DNA of 64,000 bases, from assembly GCF_000346465.2 (NCBI RefSeq), contig NC_034016.1, positions 3,121,391-3,185,390 on the forward strand. Reading direction: 5' to 3'. Positions within the stretch are counted from its first letter, which is position 1, and every line of letters begins with the position of its first letter. The stretch is from Prunus persica (Eukaryota; Streptophyta; Magnoliopsida; Rosales; Rosaceae). Shown here in pieces: positions 22,407 through 32,123 of this stretch. Position numbers and translations under genes: made by a program. The notes under the pieces were generated by a model. That model ran no database searches, was not told the DNA's origin, and saw only the letters and a program-made list of their open reading frames with translations.

Positions 22407-23634
22407 GGGCTCGTTTGGTACACAGGACTGTCTTGGCATGGACTATGTTTAGGGACTGGTTTGGCTTGGCTTGGCTTGGTCTAAGTTGGATAACACTTAT
22501 CCTGCGTTTGGTGTATGCTGGGACTAGGACTAGAATTTTTTTTATTTTTTCAAAAATATCTATATATATATGTATATATGTATTTTATAATATATATAAT
22601 ATATATGTATATATTCATACATATAATATATATATATGTATATATACAAGTATATAAGTATATTATAATAATATTATATATTTTAAATAATATAAACGTA
22701 CATACATATATATAAGTGTATATAGGTGTATATATGTATATTATAATATACATGGGTATAATACATATACATATATTTATATATATGTATGTATAATATA
22801 ATATATAATATATATGGGTATGTTATAATAATAATAATAATATACATGTATATACGTGTATATATGTATATTATATATGTATGTATATATACATATACAT
22901 TATATATATTATAAAATACATATGTATATATATACATTATATATATATATTATAAAATACATATATATATATAATATATGTATATATATTATATATTATA
23001 ATATACATATATATACGTATATACATGTATATAATATATGTGTATATAGGCGTATCTATATATTATAATACATACATGGGTATAATACATATACATATAT
23101 ATATGTATATTATAATAGATAATATATATGGGTATGTTATAATAATAATATACATGTATATATGTATATTATAATATATATACATATAGTATAAATATAT
23201 AATGTATATGTGTATATACGTGTGTATATGTATATTATAATACATACATGGGTATAATATATATACACATATATGTATATATACTTATATATATTACATA
23301 TATACATGTATGCTATTATTATAATATTAATATGTATGTGTATATGAGTATGTTATAATAATAATATACGTGTATATATCTATATGTATTTATATATTAT
23401 ATATGTATATATGTGTTTATATATATTAATGTACATATACATATATACATGTATACATGTATGTATTATTGTAATATTAATATGTATGTGTATATGAGTA
23501 TATTATAATAATAATATATGTGTATATATCTATATGTATTTATATATATATTATATATGTATATATGTGTTTATATATATATACATGTATATGTGTATAT
23601 ACATGTATATATGTACATTATAGTATATGTGTAT

Positions 23635-23700
<66 letters not shown>

Positions 23701-23914
23701 TATGTTATTAGTATTACAATATAATATATGCATCTTATACATTGGTGAACATAGGACTAGTTAATCCTCCCTTTCTACATGGGTTTAGTAGTCCCCTCCT
23801 AATGAGGTATTTTTGGTGGGCCCGGTATTAGCAATCTCATCTAAGACTAGAATTTAATGAAACAAACATGGTACTAAATTTAGTCCAAGCCAAGCCTGTG
23901 TACCAAACGACCCC
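22407..23914. mobile_element. MITE with AT-microsatellite core inside solo LTR B
   Basis: Terminal inverted repeats: left GGGCTCGTTTGGTACACAGG, right (reverse complement) GGGGTCGTTTGGTACACAGG, one mismatch. The form resembles Tourist/PIF-Harbinger-like MITEs. About 1.2 kb of the 1.5 kb interior (22550-23740) is TA/TAT/ATA simple sequence with many ATGTATATAT restatements. No transposase. A 3-bp target duplication could not be confirmed, so the superfamily is tentative. Confidence 0.7.
23636..23702. repeat. (TAA)n microsatellite, about 22 units
   Basis: Perfect ATA/TAA trinucleotide run within the AT-rich MITE core; probably length-polymorphic. Confidence 0.95.
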
Positions 23915-24672
23915 TATGGGTTCTACCAGGTATAGGACACTTGTCCTGCAAGTTTGGTTCACATTGGACGGTCGGATTTCTCACGATCGCACGATCTGAC
24001 AATTAATATAAAATATAAACTGTAAAATTACTATTCGGAACATCCGGGGCTCCGATTCACAATCCGTGAATTCCTACACGATCCTAGAATTACCTAGATT
24101 AACATATATTAAATTTGGGACCATCCAACGGTCCCAACCTATCGAACCTAGATAACGCACAATATGCGATTATCCGTTCGATAGTCAAACAACGTCCGAA
24201 TTGAGATCCGTGAAATCCTACACACTCGTGACAACCTAAGGATCTCATCGGAACACAGTGCTACTTTTTCCACCATGCCCACGCGCCGCCGCACGCGCCG
24301 GCAGCGCGTGGTGCCCAAAGCGATAACGCTTCGCCGGAAGATCTCAAAACCACGGCTCCAAACTCCTACCCTAGGTATAACACCCTATTTGGAGCCACTT
24401 TTGTTCTTGAACCTACCCCAAAAAGTGGCCGGAAATGGCCGATCACGGCAGCCGAAGTTCGGCCGATTTTCAATTCGAAAATCGAATTGGTTACGCTAAG
24501 AATCGATCTAATCCTACCCAACCATCAGCTAGAGCATGCAGAAGGGATGAATTTCCATACCTTGATCGCCAGAAATGCCGGCCGGAGAGGGAGATCGGCG
24601 GCCATGAAGATCGGCGACATCCAGGCAAAATCGCCATTTTTCGGCGACTGAGCGCGGCCGATGTCGTCGGGG

Positions 24673-24795
24673 NNNNNNNNNNNNNNNNNNNNNNNNNNNN
24701 NNNNNNNNNNNNNNNNNNNNNNNNNNNNNNNNNNNNNNNNNNNNNNNNNNNNNNNNNNNNNNNNNNNNNNNNNNNNNNNNNNNNNNNNNNNNNNN
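24673..24795. other. Assembly gap (123 N)
   Basis: Unsequenced bases next to a GA microsatellite (24796-24831) inside solo LTR B. The polymeric GA run probably broke the assembly. Reading frames crossing the gap are meaningless. Confidence 0.98.
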
Positions 24796-24835
<40 letters not shown>

Positions 24836-25296
24836 CCCAGATTTTTATAAAAATCCCATTTCAAAATATTTACGATTGTGCCACTGGATTTCTTTTGACC
24901 ATATCTCTCTCGTTACAACTCCGATTCGAGCCCACTACGTGTCTATGAACTCGTCTCAGTACGACCTATCCAAAAATATAAGTCACGGTCCCAAACTCTC
25001 TCTGGTTAAAAATATGACTAAAATATCCTTAAATAATTAAATAATTAAATAAGGGTTAAATTTGGGGAAATTTGGGGTCGGGGTGTTACAATGCTTGTTT
25101 TGACAGGTGTGATTTTGGGATTGAACAATTTACAGGGGAGACTCTGCCGAATTTTCGGTGGAAGTCAAGGCAAAAATGAAAGTAAGTTTGTAACTAGAAG
25201 GGCAACTAGGTCATTTGTGCTTGGCACCAGCCATGTGTCGATCACGAACAAGGTTCGGCTCGAATTCCAACAGGGAATTTGGGTAGGGTCCTGTCA

Positions 25297-25980
25297 ATAA
25301 AAATATAGGTATATTATTGACCAAAAAAATTAACAAAAATAGGTCAATTACTTTGTAATTGAAATTTTCATACATTTTTCATAAATTAAACATAGGTACA
25401 CAATAATTTATAGAAAATAGGTACGTTGTATAACTGAAATTCATGCACATTTTTTATAAATTGAAAATAGGTACATTATTTAGAAGAAAAAAATAAGTTC
25501 ATTATACTAGGTATACATTATTAGAGAAAAAAAAAGGTACATTATTCAGAGAAAAAAATAGGTTCATTATACTAGGTAAATTGTTTTACTAGGTACATTA
25601 TTAGAGAAAAAAAATAGGTATATTATTTTGAGAGAAAAAATAGGTACGTTATTTTGAGAGAAAAATAGGTACATTATTTTGAGAGAAAAAATAGGTACAT
25701 TATTTAGAAAAAAATAAGTACATTTTTAGAGGGAAAAAAAAAGGTTCATTATACTAGGTAAATTGTTTTACTAGGTACATTATTAGAGAAAAAAAAATAG
25801 GTACATTATTTTGAGAGAAAAAATAGGCTCATTTAAAAAAAATTGATTTCATAAAACAAACAATAAAAAGATGATCAAATTATTTTTCATAAAACAAGTA
25901 ATAAAGAAAAAAATAGGTACAATATTTGGAGAAAAAATAGGTTCATTAAAAAAAATGTTTTAAAAACAAAACAATCAATA
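25297..25980. repeat. Degenerate minisatellite, AGGTACATTATTT-type units
   Basis: More than fifteen imperfect restatements of an AT-rich unit of roughly 25-30 bases: AATAGGTACATTATTT plus an AGAGAAAAA linker. Some larger blocks (AGGTTCATTATACTAGGTAAATTGTTTTACTAGGTACATTATTAG) occur twice, at about 25559 and 25741, so block duplication happened after unit spread. Non-coding. Confidence 0.75.
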
Positions 25981-26600
25981 GATTATGAAATTATTTTTCA
26001 ACATAATTAGAATGTACACTATTATTTATAAAACTATAATAACAAAGAATATTGGTTGTACAACTCATAAAAAGAAAACAACATTAATTCTTAAATTTAA
26101 TATTGAATTTATATTATTAATACTTTAAATAGATTACTAGTCGTAATTCATAGAAGGAAAACACCATTAATTCAAAAATAGATTACTAGTCGTAAAATAG
26201 ATTACTAATACTTTAATGTGTAATTTAATATTTAATTTCAAATAAGTGTCTAAATTAGTTCTTATATCCATTACAACTATTTAGAGATATTTTCAAATTC
26301 AACGGATGTCATTAGTTACACTTCCCATAACACATTAACTTATAAATAGGGGTAGTTTTGGAATCAGAAAACTACAATAAATCAGATTTTAAGTCATATT
26401 AGGTAACTTGCTTGGTTGGATCCTAGTCATTAGGTATTATTTGAAAAAATTGGGTATTTTAAATAGAAAACTAAAGGAAAAGGTTGTAAGTGATTTAAAA
26501 TGAATTTTATGGGTCTAAGCTCAATTTACTATTAATTTTATTATGTAGTTCGTATGACCTTATTAAGAAAAAGAACTAAAGGATTATACTTCTCCATAAG
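25981..26600. other. AT-rich intergenic
   Basis: No gene seen. Short duplicated phrases (AGATTACTAGTCGTAA at about 26130 and 26179) suggest local slippage. Confidence 0.35.
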
Positions 26601-26621
26601 TGATCGTAAGAGGATTGCATC

Positions 26622-27655
26622 ATGGACACTGTTGGAGTTATTTGTGTGGACACCGAAGGACAAATACCTTCTGGTGCCTTAAGTGGGGGTATTGCACTGA
26701 AGGTGACTGATACTTCTAATAATTTGCACTCGTTTGTTTGTCGTCTGTTTGTAGTGACTAATAACCTAACAGGTTTTTGTTTTAAAAAAAATATAATAAT
26801 AATTCAGGTTAGTGGGCGAGTGGGATTAGCAGCAATGCATGGTTCAGGCTGTTGGGCATCCTCCAAAGGTTTTTTTGTGGCGCCATGTATAGTTGGCTGT
26901 TGTGTAAGTGGTGCTGGAGAATATCTAATGAAAGGATTTGCAGCTCGGGAGTGCTGCGTCTCTTTGTCACTGTATGTTTGTCGTATTACTATATAACAAT
27001 TTTTTTTAAATTTTCCTTGACTTGAAGATAGCTTCTCTGTCTCTCTCTCGGACACACACACTCACACACACCAAGAAGCCAGCTTTATTGCATATTGGAC
27101 CTGCCAAAGTTGGAGTGGTCATGATTTTTCAAAGTCATAATTAGCACCCTATAAAAGAAAGGTATTATTAGCACTGTAGAATATCAGCTGGGATGATCTA
27201 CAACGTCTATGAGTTTTTTAGTTTATATACCATGTCTATTCTTGTCCAGATGAAGCCAGTATGTAAACTTGACTTTCATATCCATTGCTTAGTTCACAGG
27301 CAGGTCCTGCCTCTGCTTGCATGAAAGTTTTGCGCTCGGTTGTTCAAGAGAGTAATCACAATTGTACTGATAGAAGTGCTGGAATTCTACTTGTGCAAGC
27401 TGATGATCCCACAACAGTGAGTTCCAAGCTAGAACCTTTTGTGTTAGTTGTCAGAAAGAATTAGTTGTCTGAAACAAATTTTTTTTTTATAAATTTTTTG
27501 TACAGGAATGTTTGTCTGAAAGAATTGTATATTTATATGTTGCTTTTTAGGTTTCAGGAAGTTCTCCAAAGTTGAAAGCCATAGAGATTGCAGCTGCTTT
27601 CTCTTCCTTATCCTTTGGAGTAGGATACTTTGGAAGCTCTATGGAGCGGCCCAAG
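26622..27655 (+). pseudogene. Threonine aspartase (taspase-like) beta-subunit gene fragment
   Basis: Four exon blocks match plant putative threonine aspartase, an Ntn-hydrolase that self-cleaves before a catalytic Thr. Blocks: 26622-26704 ([10 protein letters not shown], where the T after D would be the nucleophile, then SGGIALK), 26809-26969 ([34 protein letters not shown]), 27300-27416 ([34 protein letters not shown]) and 27551-27655 ([31 protein letters not shown]). Introns keep GT/AG. Missing are all upstream exons (the alpha part) and the last exon. The exon 2 end reads TCACTGTATG rather than a normal CAG/GTATG border and shifts the frame into exon 3. This is a genomic fragment, not a retrocopy. 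Confidence 0.9.
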
Positions 27656-27776
27656 GTAATTATCTGAGTCTGTTTGATCTTTTTATTGCTATCTTTTTCT
27701 TCTATTTGTTATAAATATTTTGGGCCTTGTTGATCTTTCAGGACTTCAAAGATCTCATTTTGTGATTATTCTTGTA

Positions 27777-28257
27777 GAGTGCTGCTAAACAAATCCTAAA
27801 ATTAACTGAGTACACCCTATTATAAAAGTATATATTGAATTACTGATTTACCCTAATATAAAATGACCAAAAAGGATATATGGAATTGTGAAACAAATAT
27901 AATTTTAATAAGTACACCATACTAACCATATTCAACCCTAATCAAGAGATTGCTTGTCCTATTGTGTTTTTAATGAAAGATGTGGTGATTGCAAGAAATT
28001 GGAATTGCAAAAAAGTGTCAACAGTTTTAGTAGAAGCATAAATCCATATGAAAAGTCAAAGATTTATAAACATTATTAAAAAAATCAAGCTGAAAATCAA
28101 CTATAAAATAATGCTACAAGTATTAGGGTGTATCATAGGTTTTTTTGATAGTTTTATAGGGTGTACTTAGTTAATTTTACATTTTAATTAAAATATTAGG
28201 GTGTACTTAGATCATAGGATGTACTCAGTTAATTTTAGGGTTCGTTTAGCAGTACTC
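27777..28257. mobile_element. MITE with ~42-bp TIRs and 8-bp target duplication
   Basis: The left end GAGTGCTGCTAAAC and the reverse complement of the right end GAGTACTGCTAAAC continue as CCTAAAATTAACTGAGTACA in both arms, with few mismatches. The flanks carry TTCTTGTA at 27769-27776 and 28258-28265. A 481 bp AT-rich, non-coding element. An 8-bp duplication fits hAT; long TIRs would also fit Mutator-like MITEs. Confidence 0.88.
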
Positions 28258-28265
28258 TTCTTGTA

Positions 28266-28681
28266 TTGTTTATGTTTCACATCAAATTCTATTTAGAGGC
28301 ATCGCACCAATTGTTTCTGTTTGTTCCAGTGAATGTGTATGGTAATGAAAGTCCGGGTGATTATATTGTTATTTGGCAACTTTAAAACTAAATGCTTCAT
28401 CTTCTGCCTCGTACTGTCAATATCTATTTGATTTCTAACAAGAATGTTGAATCTGTAGTGAATTTGTGGACTAAATTGTTCCACCTTTCAAGTTTCAATT
28501 CTTAGGACTACAAAATTGCAAAAAAAAAAAAAAAAAAAAACTGGAGTGGACCATTTCAAAGCGCGAATTGATTGCAATCTTGTTTGTTTAATATTCTGGA
28601 TTTGGCTGCTTATGCTTTGACGTAGAAGATCATGTCTGTCAATTGGCTACTCTTCTCCTTGTCGAAGTACATCTGGATGTG
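28266..28681. other. Intergenic
   Basis: AT-rich with an A-run at 28520-28540. No gene or element boundary recognised. Confidence 0.35.
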
Positions 28682-28810
28682 TTAAATTAAGTGTGCTTCT
28701 GATCTGTTAGCTGTTGTTGCTGGTACTGGAGTAATTGGTGAAGCAATCTGGCAGATCTCCTCATAGCAGACATCTCCAACCAGCCGATAACCTCGAGGGC
28801 ACTTTTCATC
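28682..28810 (-). pseudogene. FolD (methylene-THF dehydrogenase/cyclohydrolase) exon fragment
   Basis: On the minus strand, after a good acceptor (TTTTTTTGACAG just above 28810), an open stretch reads CPRGYRLVGDVCYEE and then ASPITPVP. This matches the NADP-binding C-terminal region of bifunctional FolD proteins of one-carbon metabolism. The conserved glycine motif that normally follows ITPVP is missing; the frame drifts into unrelated residues and stops at 28682-28684. No neighbouring FolD exons were recognised in the next kilobase. It is a single-exon remnant with its splice site. Confidence 0.75.
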
Positions 28811-29148
28811 CTGTCAAAAAATACACACATCATGAATGAGATACAATCATCATGGCATGACCAAATAATCAAATTTCATATTTCAGGAACGATATTCCAA
28901 ATGTATCTGATAACCTAGTCAGTGCATTTCTGTTAACAAAGCATGAGGGAAATCAGCCCAAAACATTAGGGACTGACCTTAAGATATGATGAATTTCCTA
29001 AGCATCAAATTGAAAGGCAACATCAACATTGCATGACCAAATCATCAAAATTTTTTAACAATGATATTTCAACATATCTACTAACAAAATCTATGCTTCA
29101 TTTCCTATTCACAAATATATCTGAGTCTGACAACCAAATCATCATCAT
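28811..29148. other. Intergenic / possible FolD intron remnant
   Basis: AT-rich. It includes two similar passages (about 28830-28900 and 29025-29090, both with GCATGACCAAATMATCAAA) suggesting a local duplication. No coding exon. Confidence 0.4.
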
Positions 29149-29149
29149 C

Positions 29150-29198
<49 letters not shown>
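29149..29198. repeat. (GA)n microsatellite
   Basis: About 24 perfect AG units. Further GA runs are at 24796-24831, 53328-53360 and 57895-57920. Confidence 0.95.
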
Positions 29199-29201
<3 letters not shown>

Positions 29202-29205
29202 GATA

Positions 29206-29388
29206 TCGCCTTGTCTTGTGATCTCCTCAGGATTCTTGGTTCAAGAATGGACTATACTGTTGGAAGCATCTTCCCTTTACCAACATTCAGAAATCGGCTT
29301 GTCTTGTGATCTCAGGATTCTTGGTTCAAGAATGGACTATCCTGTTTGTAGTATCTTCCCCCTACCAACATTCAAAAATTAAGTTTAA
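29206..29388. repeat. Direct tandem duplication, ~95 bp x 2
   Basis: The phrase from CTTGTCTTGTGATCTC through GGATTCTTGGTTCAAGAATG to CTACCAACATTCARAAAT occurs twice head to tail (about 29206-29297 and 29298-29388) with minor changes. The inner GGATTCTTGGTTCAAGAAT is partly palindromic. Confidence 0.85.
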
Positions 29389-29974
29389 TTCATGAAGTAG
29401 GATACCAAACGGGCCCTAAGTAACTTATTACTGAGGTAAACGAAAATCACCTGCAGCAATAAAGCAGCTGGCATCCCAACAAGCAGGCATAATCCTTAAT
29501 AGTTTTTCGTAGTTGAGTTGAGTACTATCACGCATGTGTGACGAACAAACTAAGTAACTACCTTGCAAAGCAACCCACCCCCAAATCATGCTGCCTGTGT
29601 GAACAAACAAACTTTGTACAACCAGCTTGAATTGCCTCGACACGACGCAGCCACTACTTTGACTCTTTCTCGCTGGTAACGTACACATGAAAACTATTAG
29701 ATTGTTTAGTCATAAATCATGGGAGAACTACCGTAATTCTAATAATTTTGCACATTCATATACATTACATGGTCATGAAAGTGATACAGATCTCTGCATG
29801 CATACATCTAGCATGACAAATGGCAAGACATCATAATGATCCATAGATCATCTTTTAGTGACTATTGCAAGATATGCCTTCAAAACATTAGAATAACTTG
29901 TTATTTATGTTCTTCTCATTGTAACATAATTTCACAAAAGGGAAAGCAAAATTCAAATTTACAAGCATACACAA
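29389..29974. other. Intergenic
   Basis: Moderate GC around 29430-29690 but no recognisable protein in any frame. Confidence 0.35.
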
Positions 29975-30004
29975 TGCTAAAATATGAATATGGTTTGAAT
30001 GTAT

Positions 30005-31838
30005 AGAAATTTAGTTATATACCCAATCTTAGACATGGTTTTATAAAGAAACCCTACACCGTTTAAAAACTATAAACACACCCAAAAACAATTCAAAAAT
30101 TGACAGCTATCAATTTTTTTTAATTTAATAGTTGTTTTTTAGTTTATTTGTATGTGTTAAATACCTATATTGTCCTTGTACTATGGATTTAAGATAGGAA
30201 AATCAGATCTGCCATAAAACCAAATATTTCCATGTCTGCCAAAAAACCAAATCTGCCAAAAAAACCAAATCTGCCAAAAAATCAAATCAGATTTATTTTC
30301 TCCTTTCTCGCTGGTGTTTTCTCTGGTGTTGGAGCAAGAGGAGCTTCCATTGAAGCTCAGTCTCAGGTCCAACTATATTATTCATCTTTAATCTACAATT
30401 TTCAATATTTCACCTTCAATTTCTTGTTCTAAAATCGTGCTTCTATTGATTTTTTCTTTTTTTCGGATTGTTCAAGACCTTGAACAAACCTCGATCAGAT
30501 GCTTTTAGCTCTACTCCTCATCTTCGAGCTCTACTCCTCTTTCGCCACATCGTTGTCGTTGTTATCGTCGTCATCGTCGTCGTCGTCGTCGTCGTTTGGT
30601 TTGTACTTGAGATTTTTGATCTTTTGCTTCAATTATGTGTTTCTCTTCGGATTTTAGTTGATTTTCGAAATGTATTTGAAGCTTTGATGATCGATTCAAC
30701 TTTTGTTACTATTTCAGTTATGAATCTCATTTTTGTTTAACAATGTACTTCTGTGATAGGGTATTAACAATGTACTTCTATGACAGAGTATTAACAATAT
30801 ACTTCTATGACATAATAGTATTAACAATCTGGGCTCAGCTTGTTTTGAGTTGGTTTGGTTTGTTCTTTCTTCATCTTTTCTTTGGTGGACATGTATTAGA
30901 AATAGCAACATGATAAACATTAATCAACATGACAGTAAACTAGCAGTGTTATTACCCTAGACTAGAACATTACAGGGGTAAACATGCATTAGAAATATGA
31001 TGTCATAGGAAATAGCAGTGTTATTACCCTAGACTAGAACATTACAGGGGTAGATATGCATTAGAAATAGAATATCATAGGAAACGAGCAGTGTTATTAC
31101 CCTAGACTGGAACATTACAAGAGTAAACATGCATTAGAGATAGGATGTCATATGAAACTAGTATTGTTATTACCCTAAACTAGAACATTACAACCATTAA
31201 TCAGCATGACAATAAACTAGCAATGTTATTACCCTAGATTGGAACATCAGCCATTAATCAACATGACAATAAAATAGCAATGTTATTACCTTAGACTGAA
31301 ACATTACATGGGCAGACATGCATTAGAAATAGGATATCATAGGAAACTAGCAGTGTTATTACCCTACACTGGAACAGTACAGGGATAAACATGCATTAGA
31401 AATAGGATGTTATAGGAAATTAGCAGTGTTATTACTCTACACTGGAACATTATAGTCATTAATCAACATGACATAGCAGTGTTATTACCCTAAACTGGAA
31501 CATTACAACAATTAATCAACATGACAATAAAGGTGTAGAACATTACAATGATTAATTAACATGACACGTTAATGAAACTACGGTTTTCAAGACCTTTTGT
31601 TTGTAATGAATTGTTTGAGTTTTTTTATAAAATTGGGCTGGGCTTGTTTTGGGTGCTATTTAAGTTTTTTGTGTTGGTCTTCTTTTTTAAATTGATCAAA
31701 GGCAGTCATGTAATTTATAAGAACTTAAACACTAATTTTTTATGTAGTAAATGAGTTTTGGGTGTGTTTCTAAAGTGCAATCCATGTGAGATTTTTTATA
31801 ATTTCAGCCCTTATTTTGGGTATATTAGTGAAGCTCCC
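30005..31838. mobile_element. Mutator-like (MULE) non-autonomous element inside the Copia 3' LTR
   Basis: It interrupts the LTR, leaving the direct repeat TTGAATGTAT at 29995-30004 and 31839-31848 (9-10 bp, the Mutator size). The ends form imperfect terminal inverted repeats of roughly 75 bp: left ...ATATACCCAA...AAACACACCCA; the right end's reverse complement gives ATATACCCAA...AAACACACCCA at the same spacing. The interior is non-coding apart from short frames and holds a tandem array (30920-31565). It has a CGTCGT-rich patch near 30545-30600. Confidence 0.85.
30920..31565. repeat. Tandem array with two linker types inside the MULE
   Basis: About nine copies of a core GCAGTGTTATTACCCTAGAC-TGGAACATTAC. 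The linkers are either a longer one with AAACATGCATTAGAAATAGG or a shorter one with CATTAATCAACATGACAATA. The two unit lengths, roughly 80 and 62 bases, are interspersed. Non-coding. Confidence 0.8.
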
Positions 31839-32123
31839 TTGAATGTATTAGGTTTAATTTATTCTTCTCCATAAGGAGGTATTAAGAGTTTACATATGGG
31901 CTTTATAAGGAATTAGATACAGTAAAGAAATATGAAAGTATCTCCTAATTGTACAATGATTTATCAATTATATAAAAAAATAGGAAAGTAAATCCCTTAA
32001 TTAATCAAGGAAATAAATCTCCTTGATTAATTAGGAGACTCACGTCAACACTCTTCCTCAAGTTGGTGCATATATGTTACCAATGCCCAACTTGGTAAGT
32101 GAGTCATGAAATACTCTGCTAAA

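Larger units (their letters stand above)
21126..25090 (-). mobile_element. Solo LTR B (minus strand) inserted in solo LTR A
   Basis: Bounded on plus by TGAAAGG... and ...GTGTTACA, with a perfect 5-bp target duplication ATGCT at 21121-21125 and 25091-25095. On the minus strand it starts TGTAACACCCCGACC and ends GGGTCCTTTCA, i.e. TG...CA. It is homologous to copies A and C, with no coding domain. It includes a hairpin array (21562-22111), a MITE (22407-23914) and the assembly gap. Without the MITE it is about 2.46 kb. The ATGCT duplication shows it inserted as an intact LTR element and then recombined to a solo LTR. Confidence 0.88.
19169..25296 (+). mobile_element. Solo LTR A (plus strand), 5'-truncated and split by solo LTR B
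   Basis: 19169-21125 plus 25091-25296 form one long non-coding LTR. Evidence is collinearity with copy C (32124-36726): the CTGTGAGTGGACT segment (20151 vs 33628), the TCCACTCAC...GCGCCCCCAG segment (20891 vs 36290), and the 3' end ACAGGGGAGACTCTGCC...GGGTCCTGTCA. The expected 5' end (TGTAACACCC) is missing, deleted together with the hAT 3' end. It contains a 16-bp palindrome at 20467-20482. No gag or pol is present, so this is a solo LTR remnant. Confidence 0.8.

Noticed and set aside
23518..23742. Frames rich in Ile/Tyr/Asn in the AT-rich core
   Set aside because: Translations of microsatellite DNA.
24435..25040. 201-residue plus-strand frame
   Set aside because: It crosses the N gap and a GA microsatellite; not interpretable.
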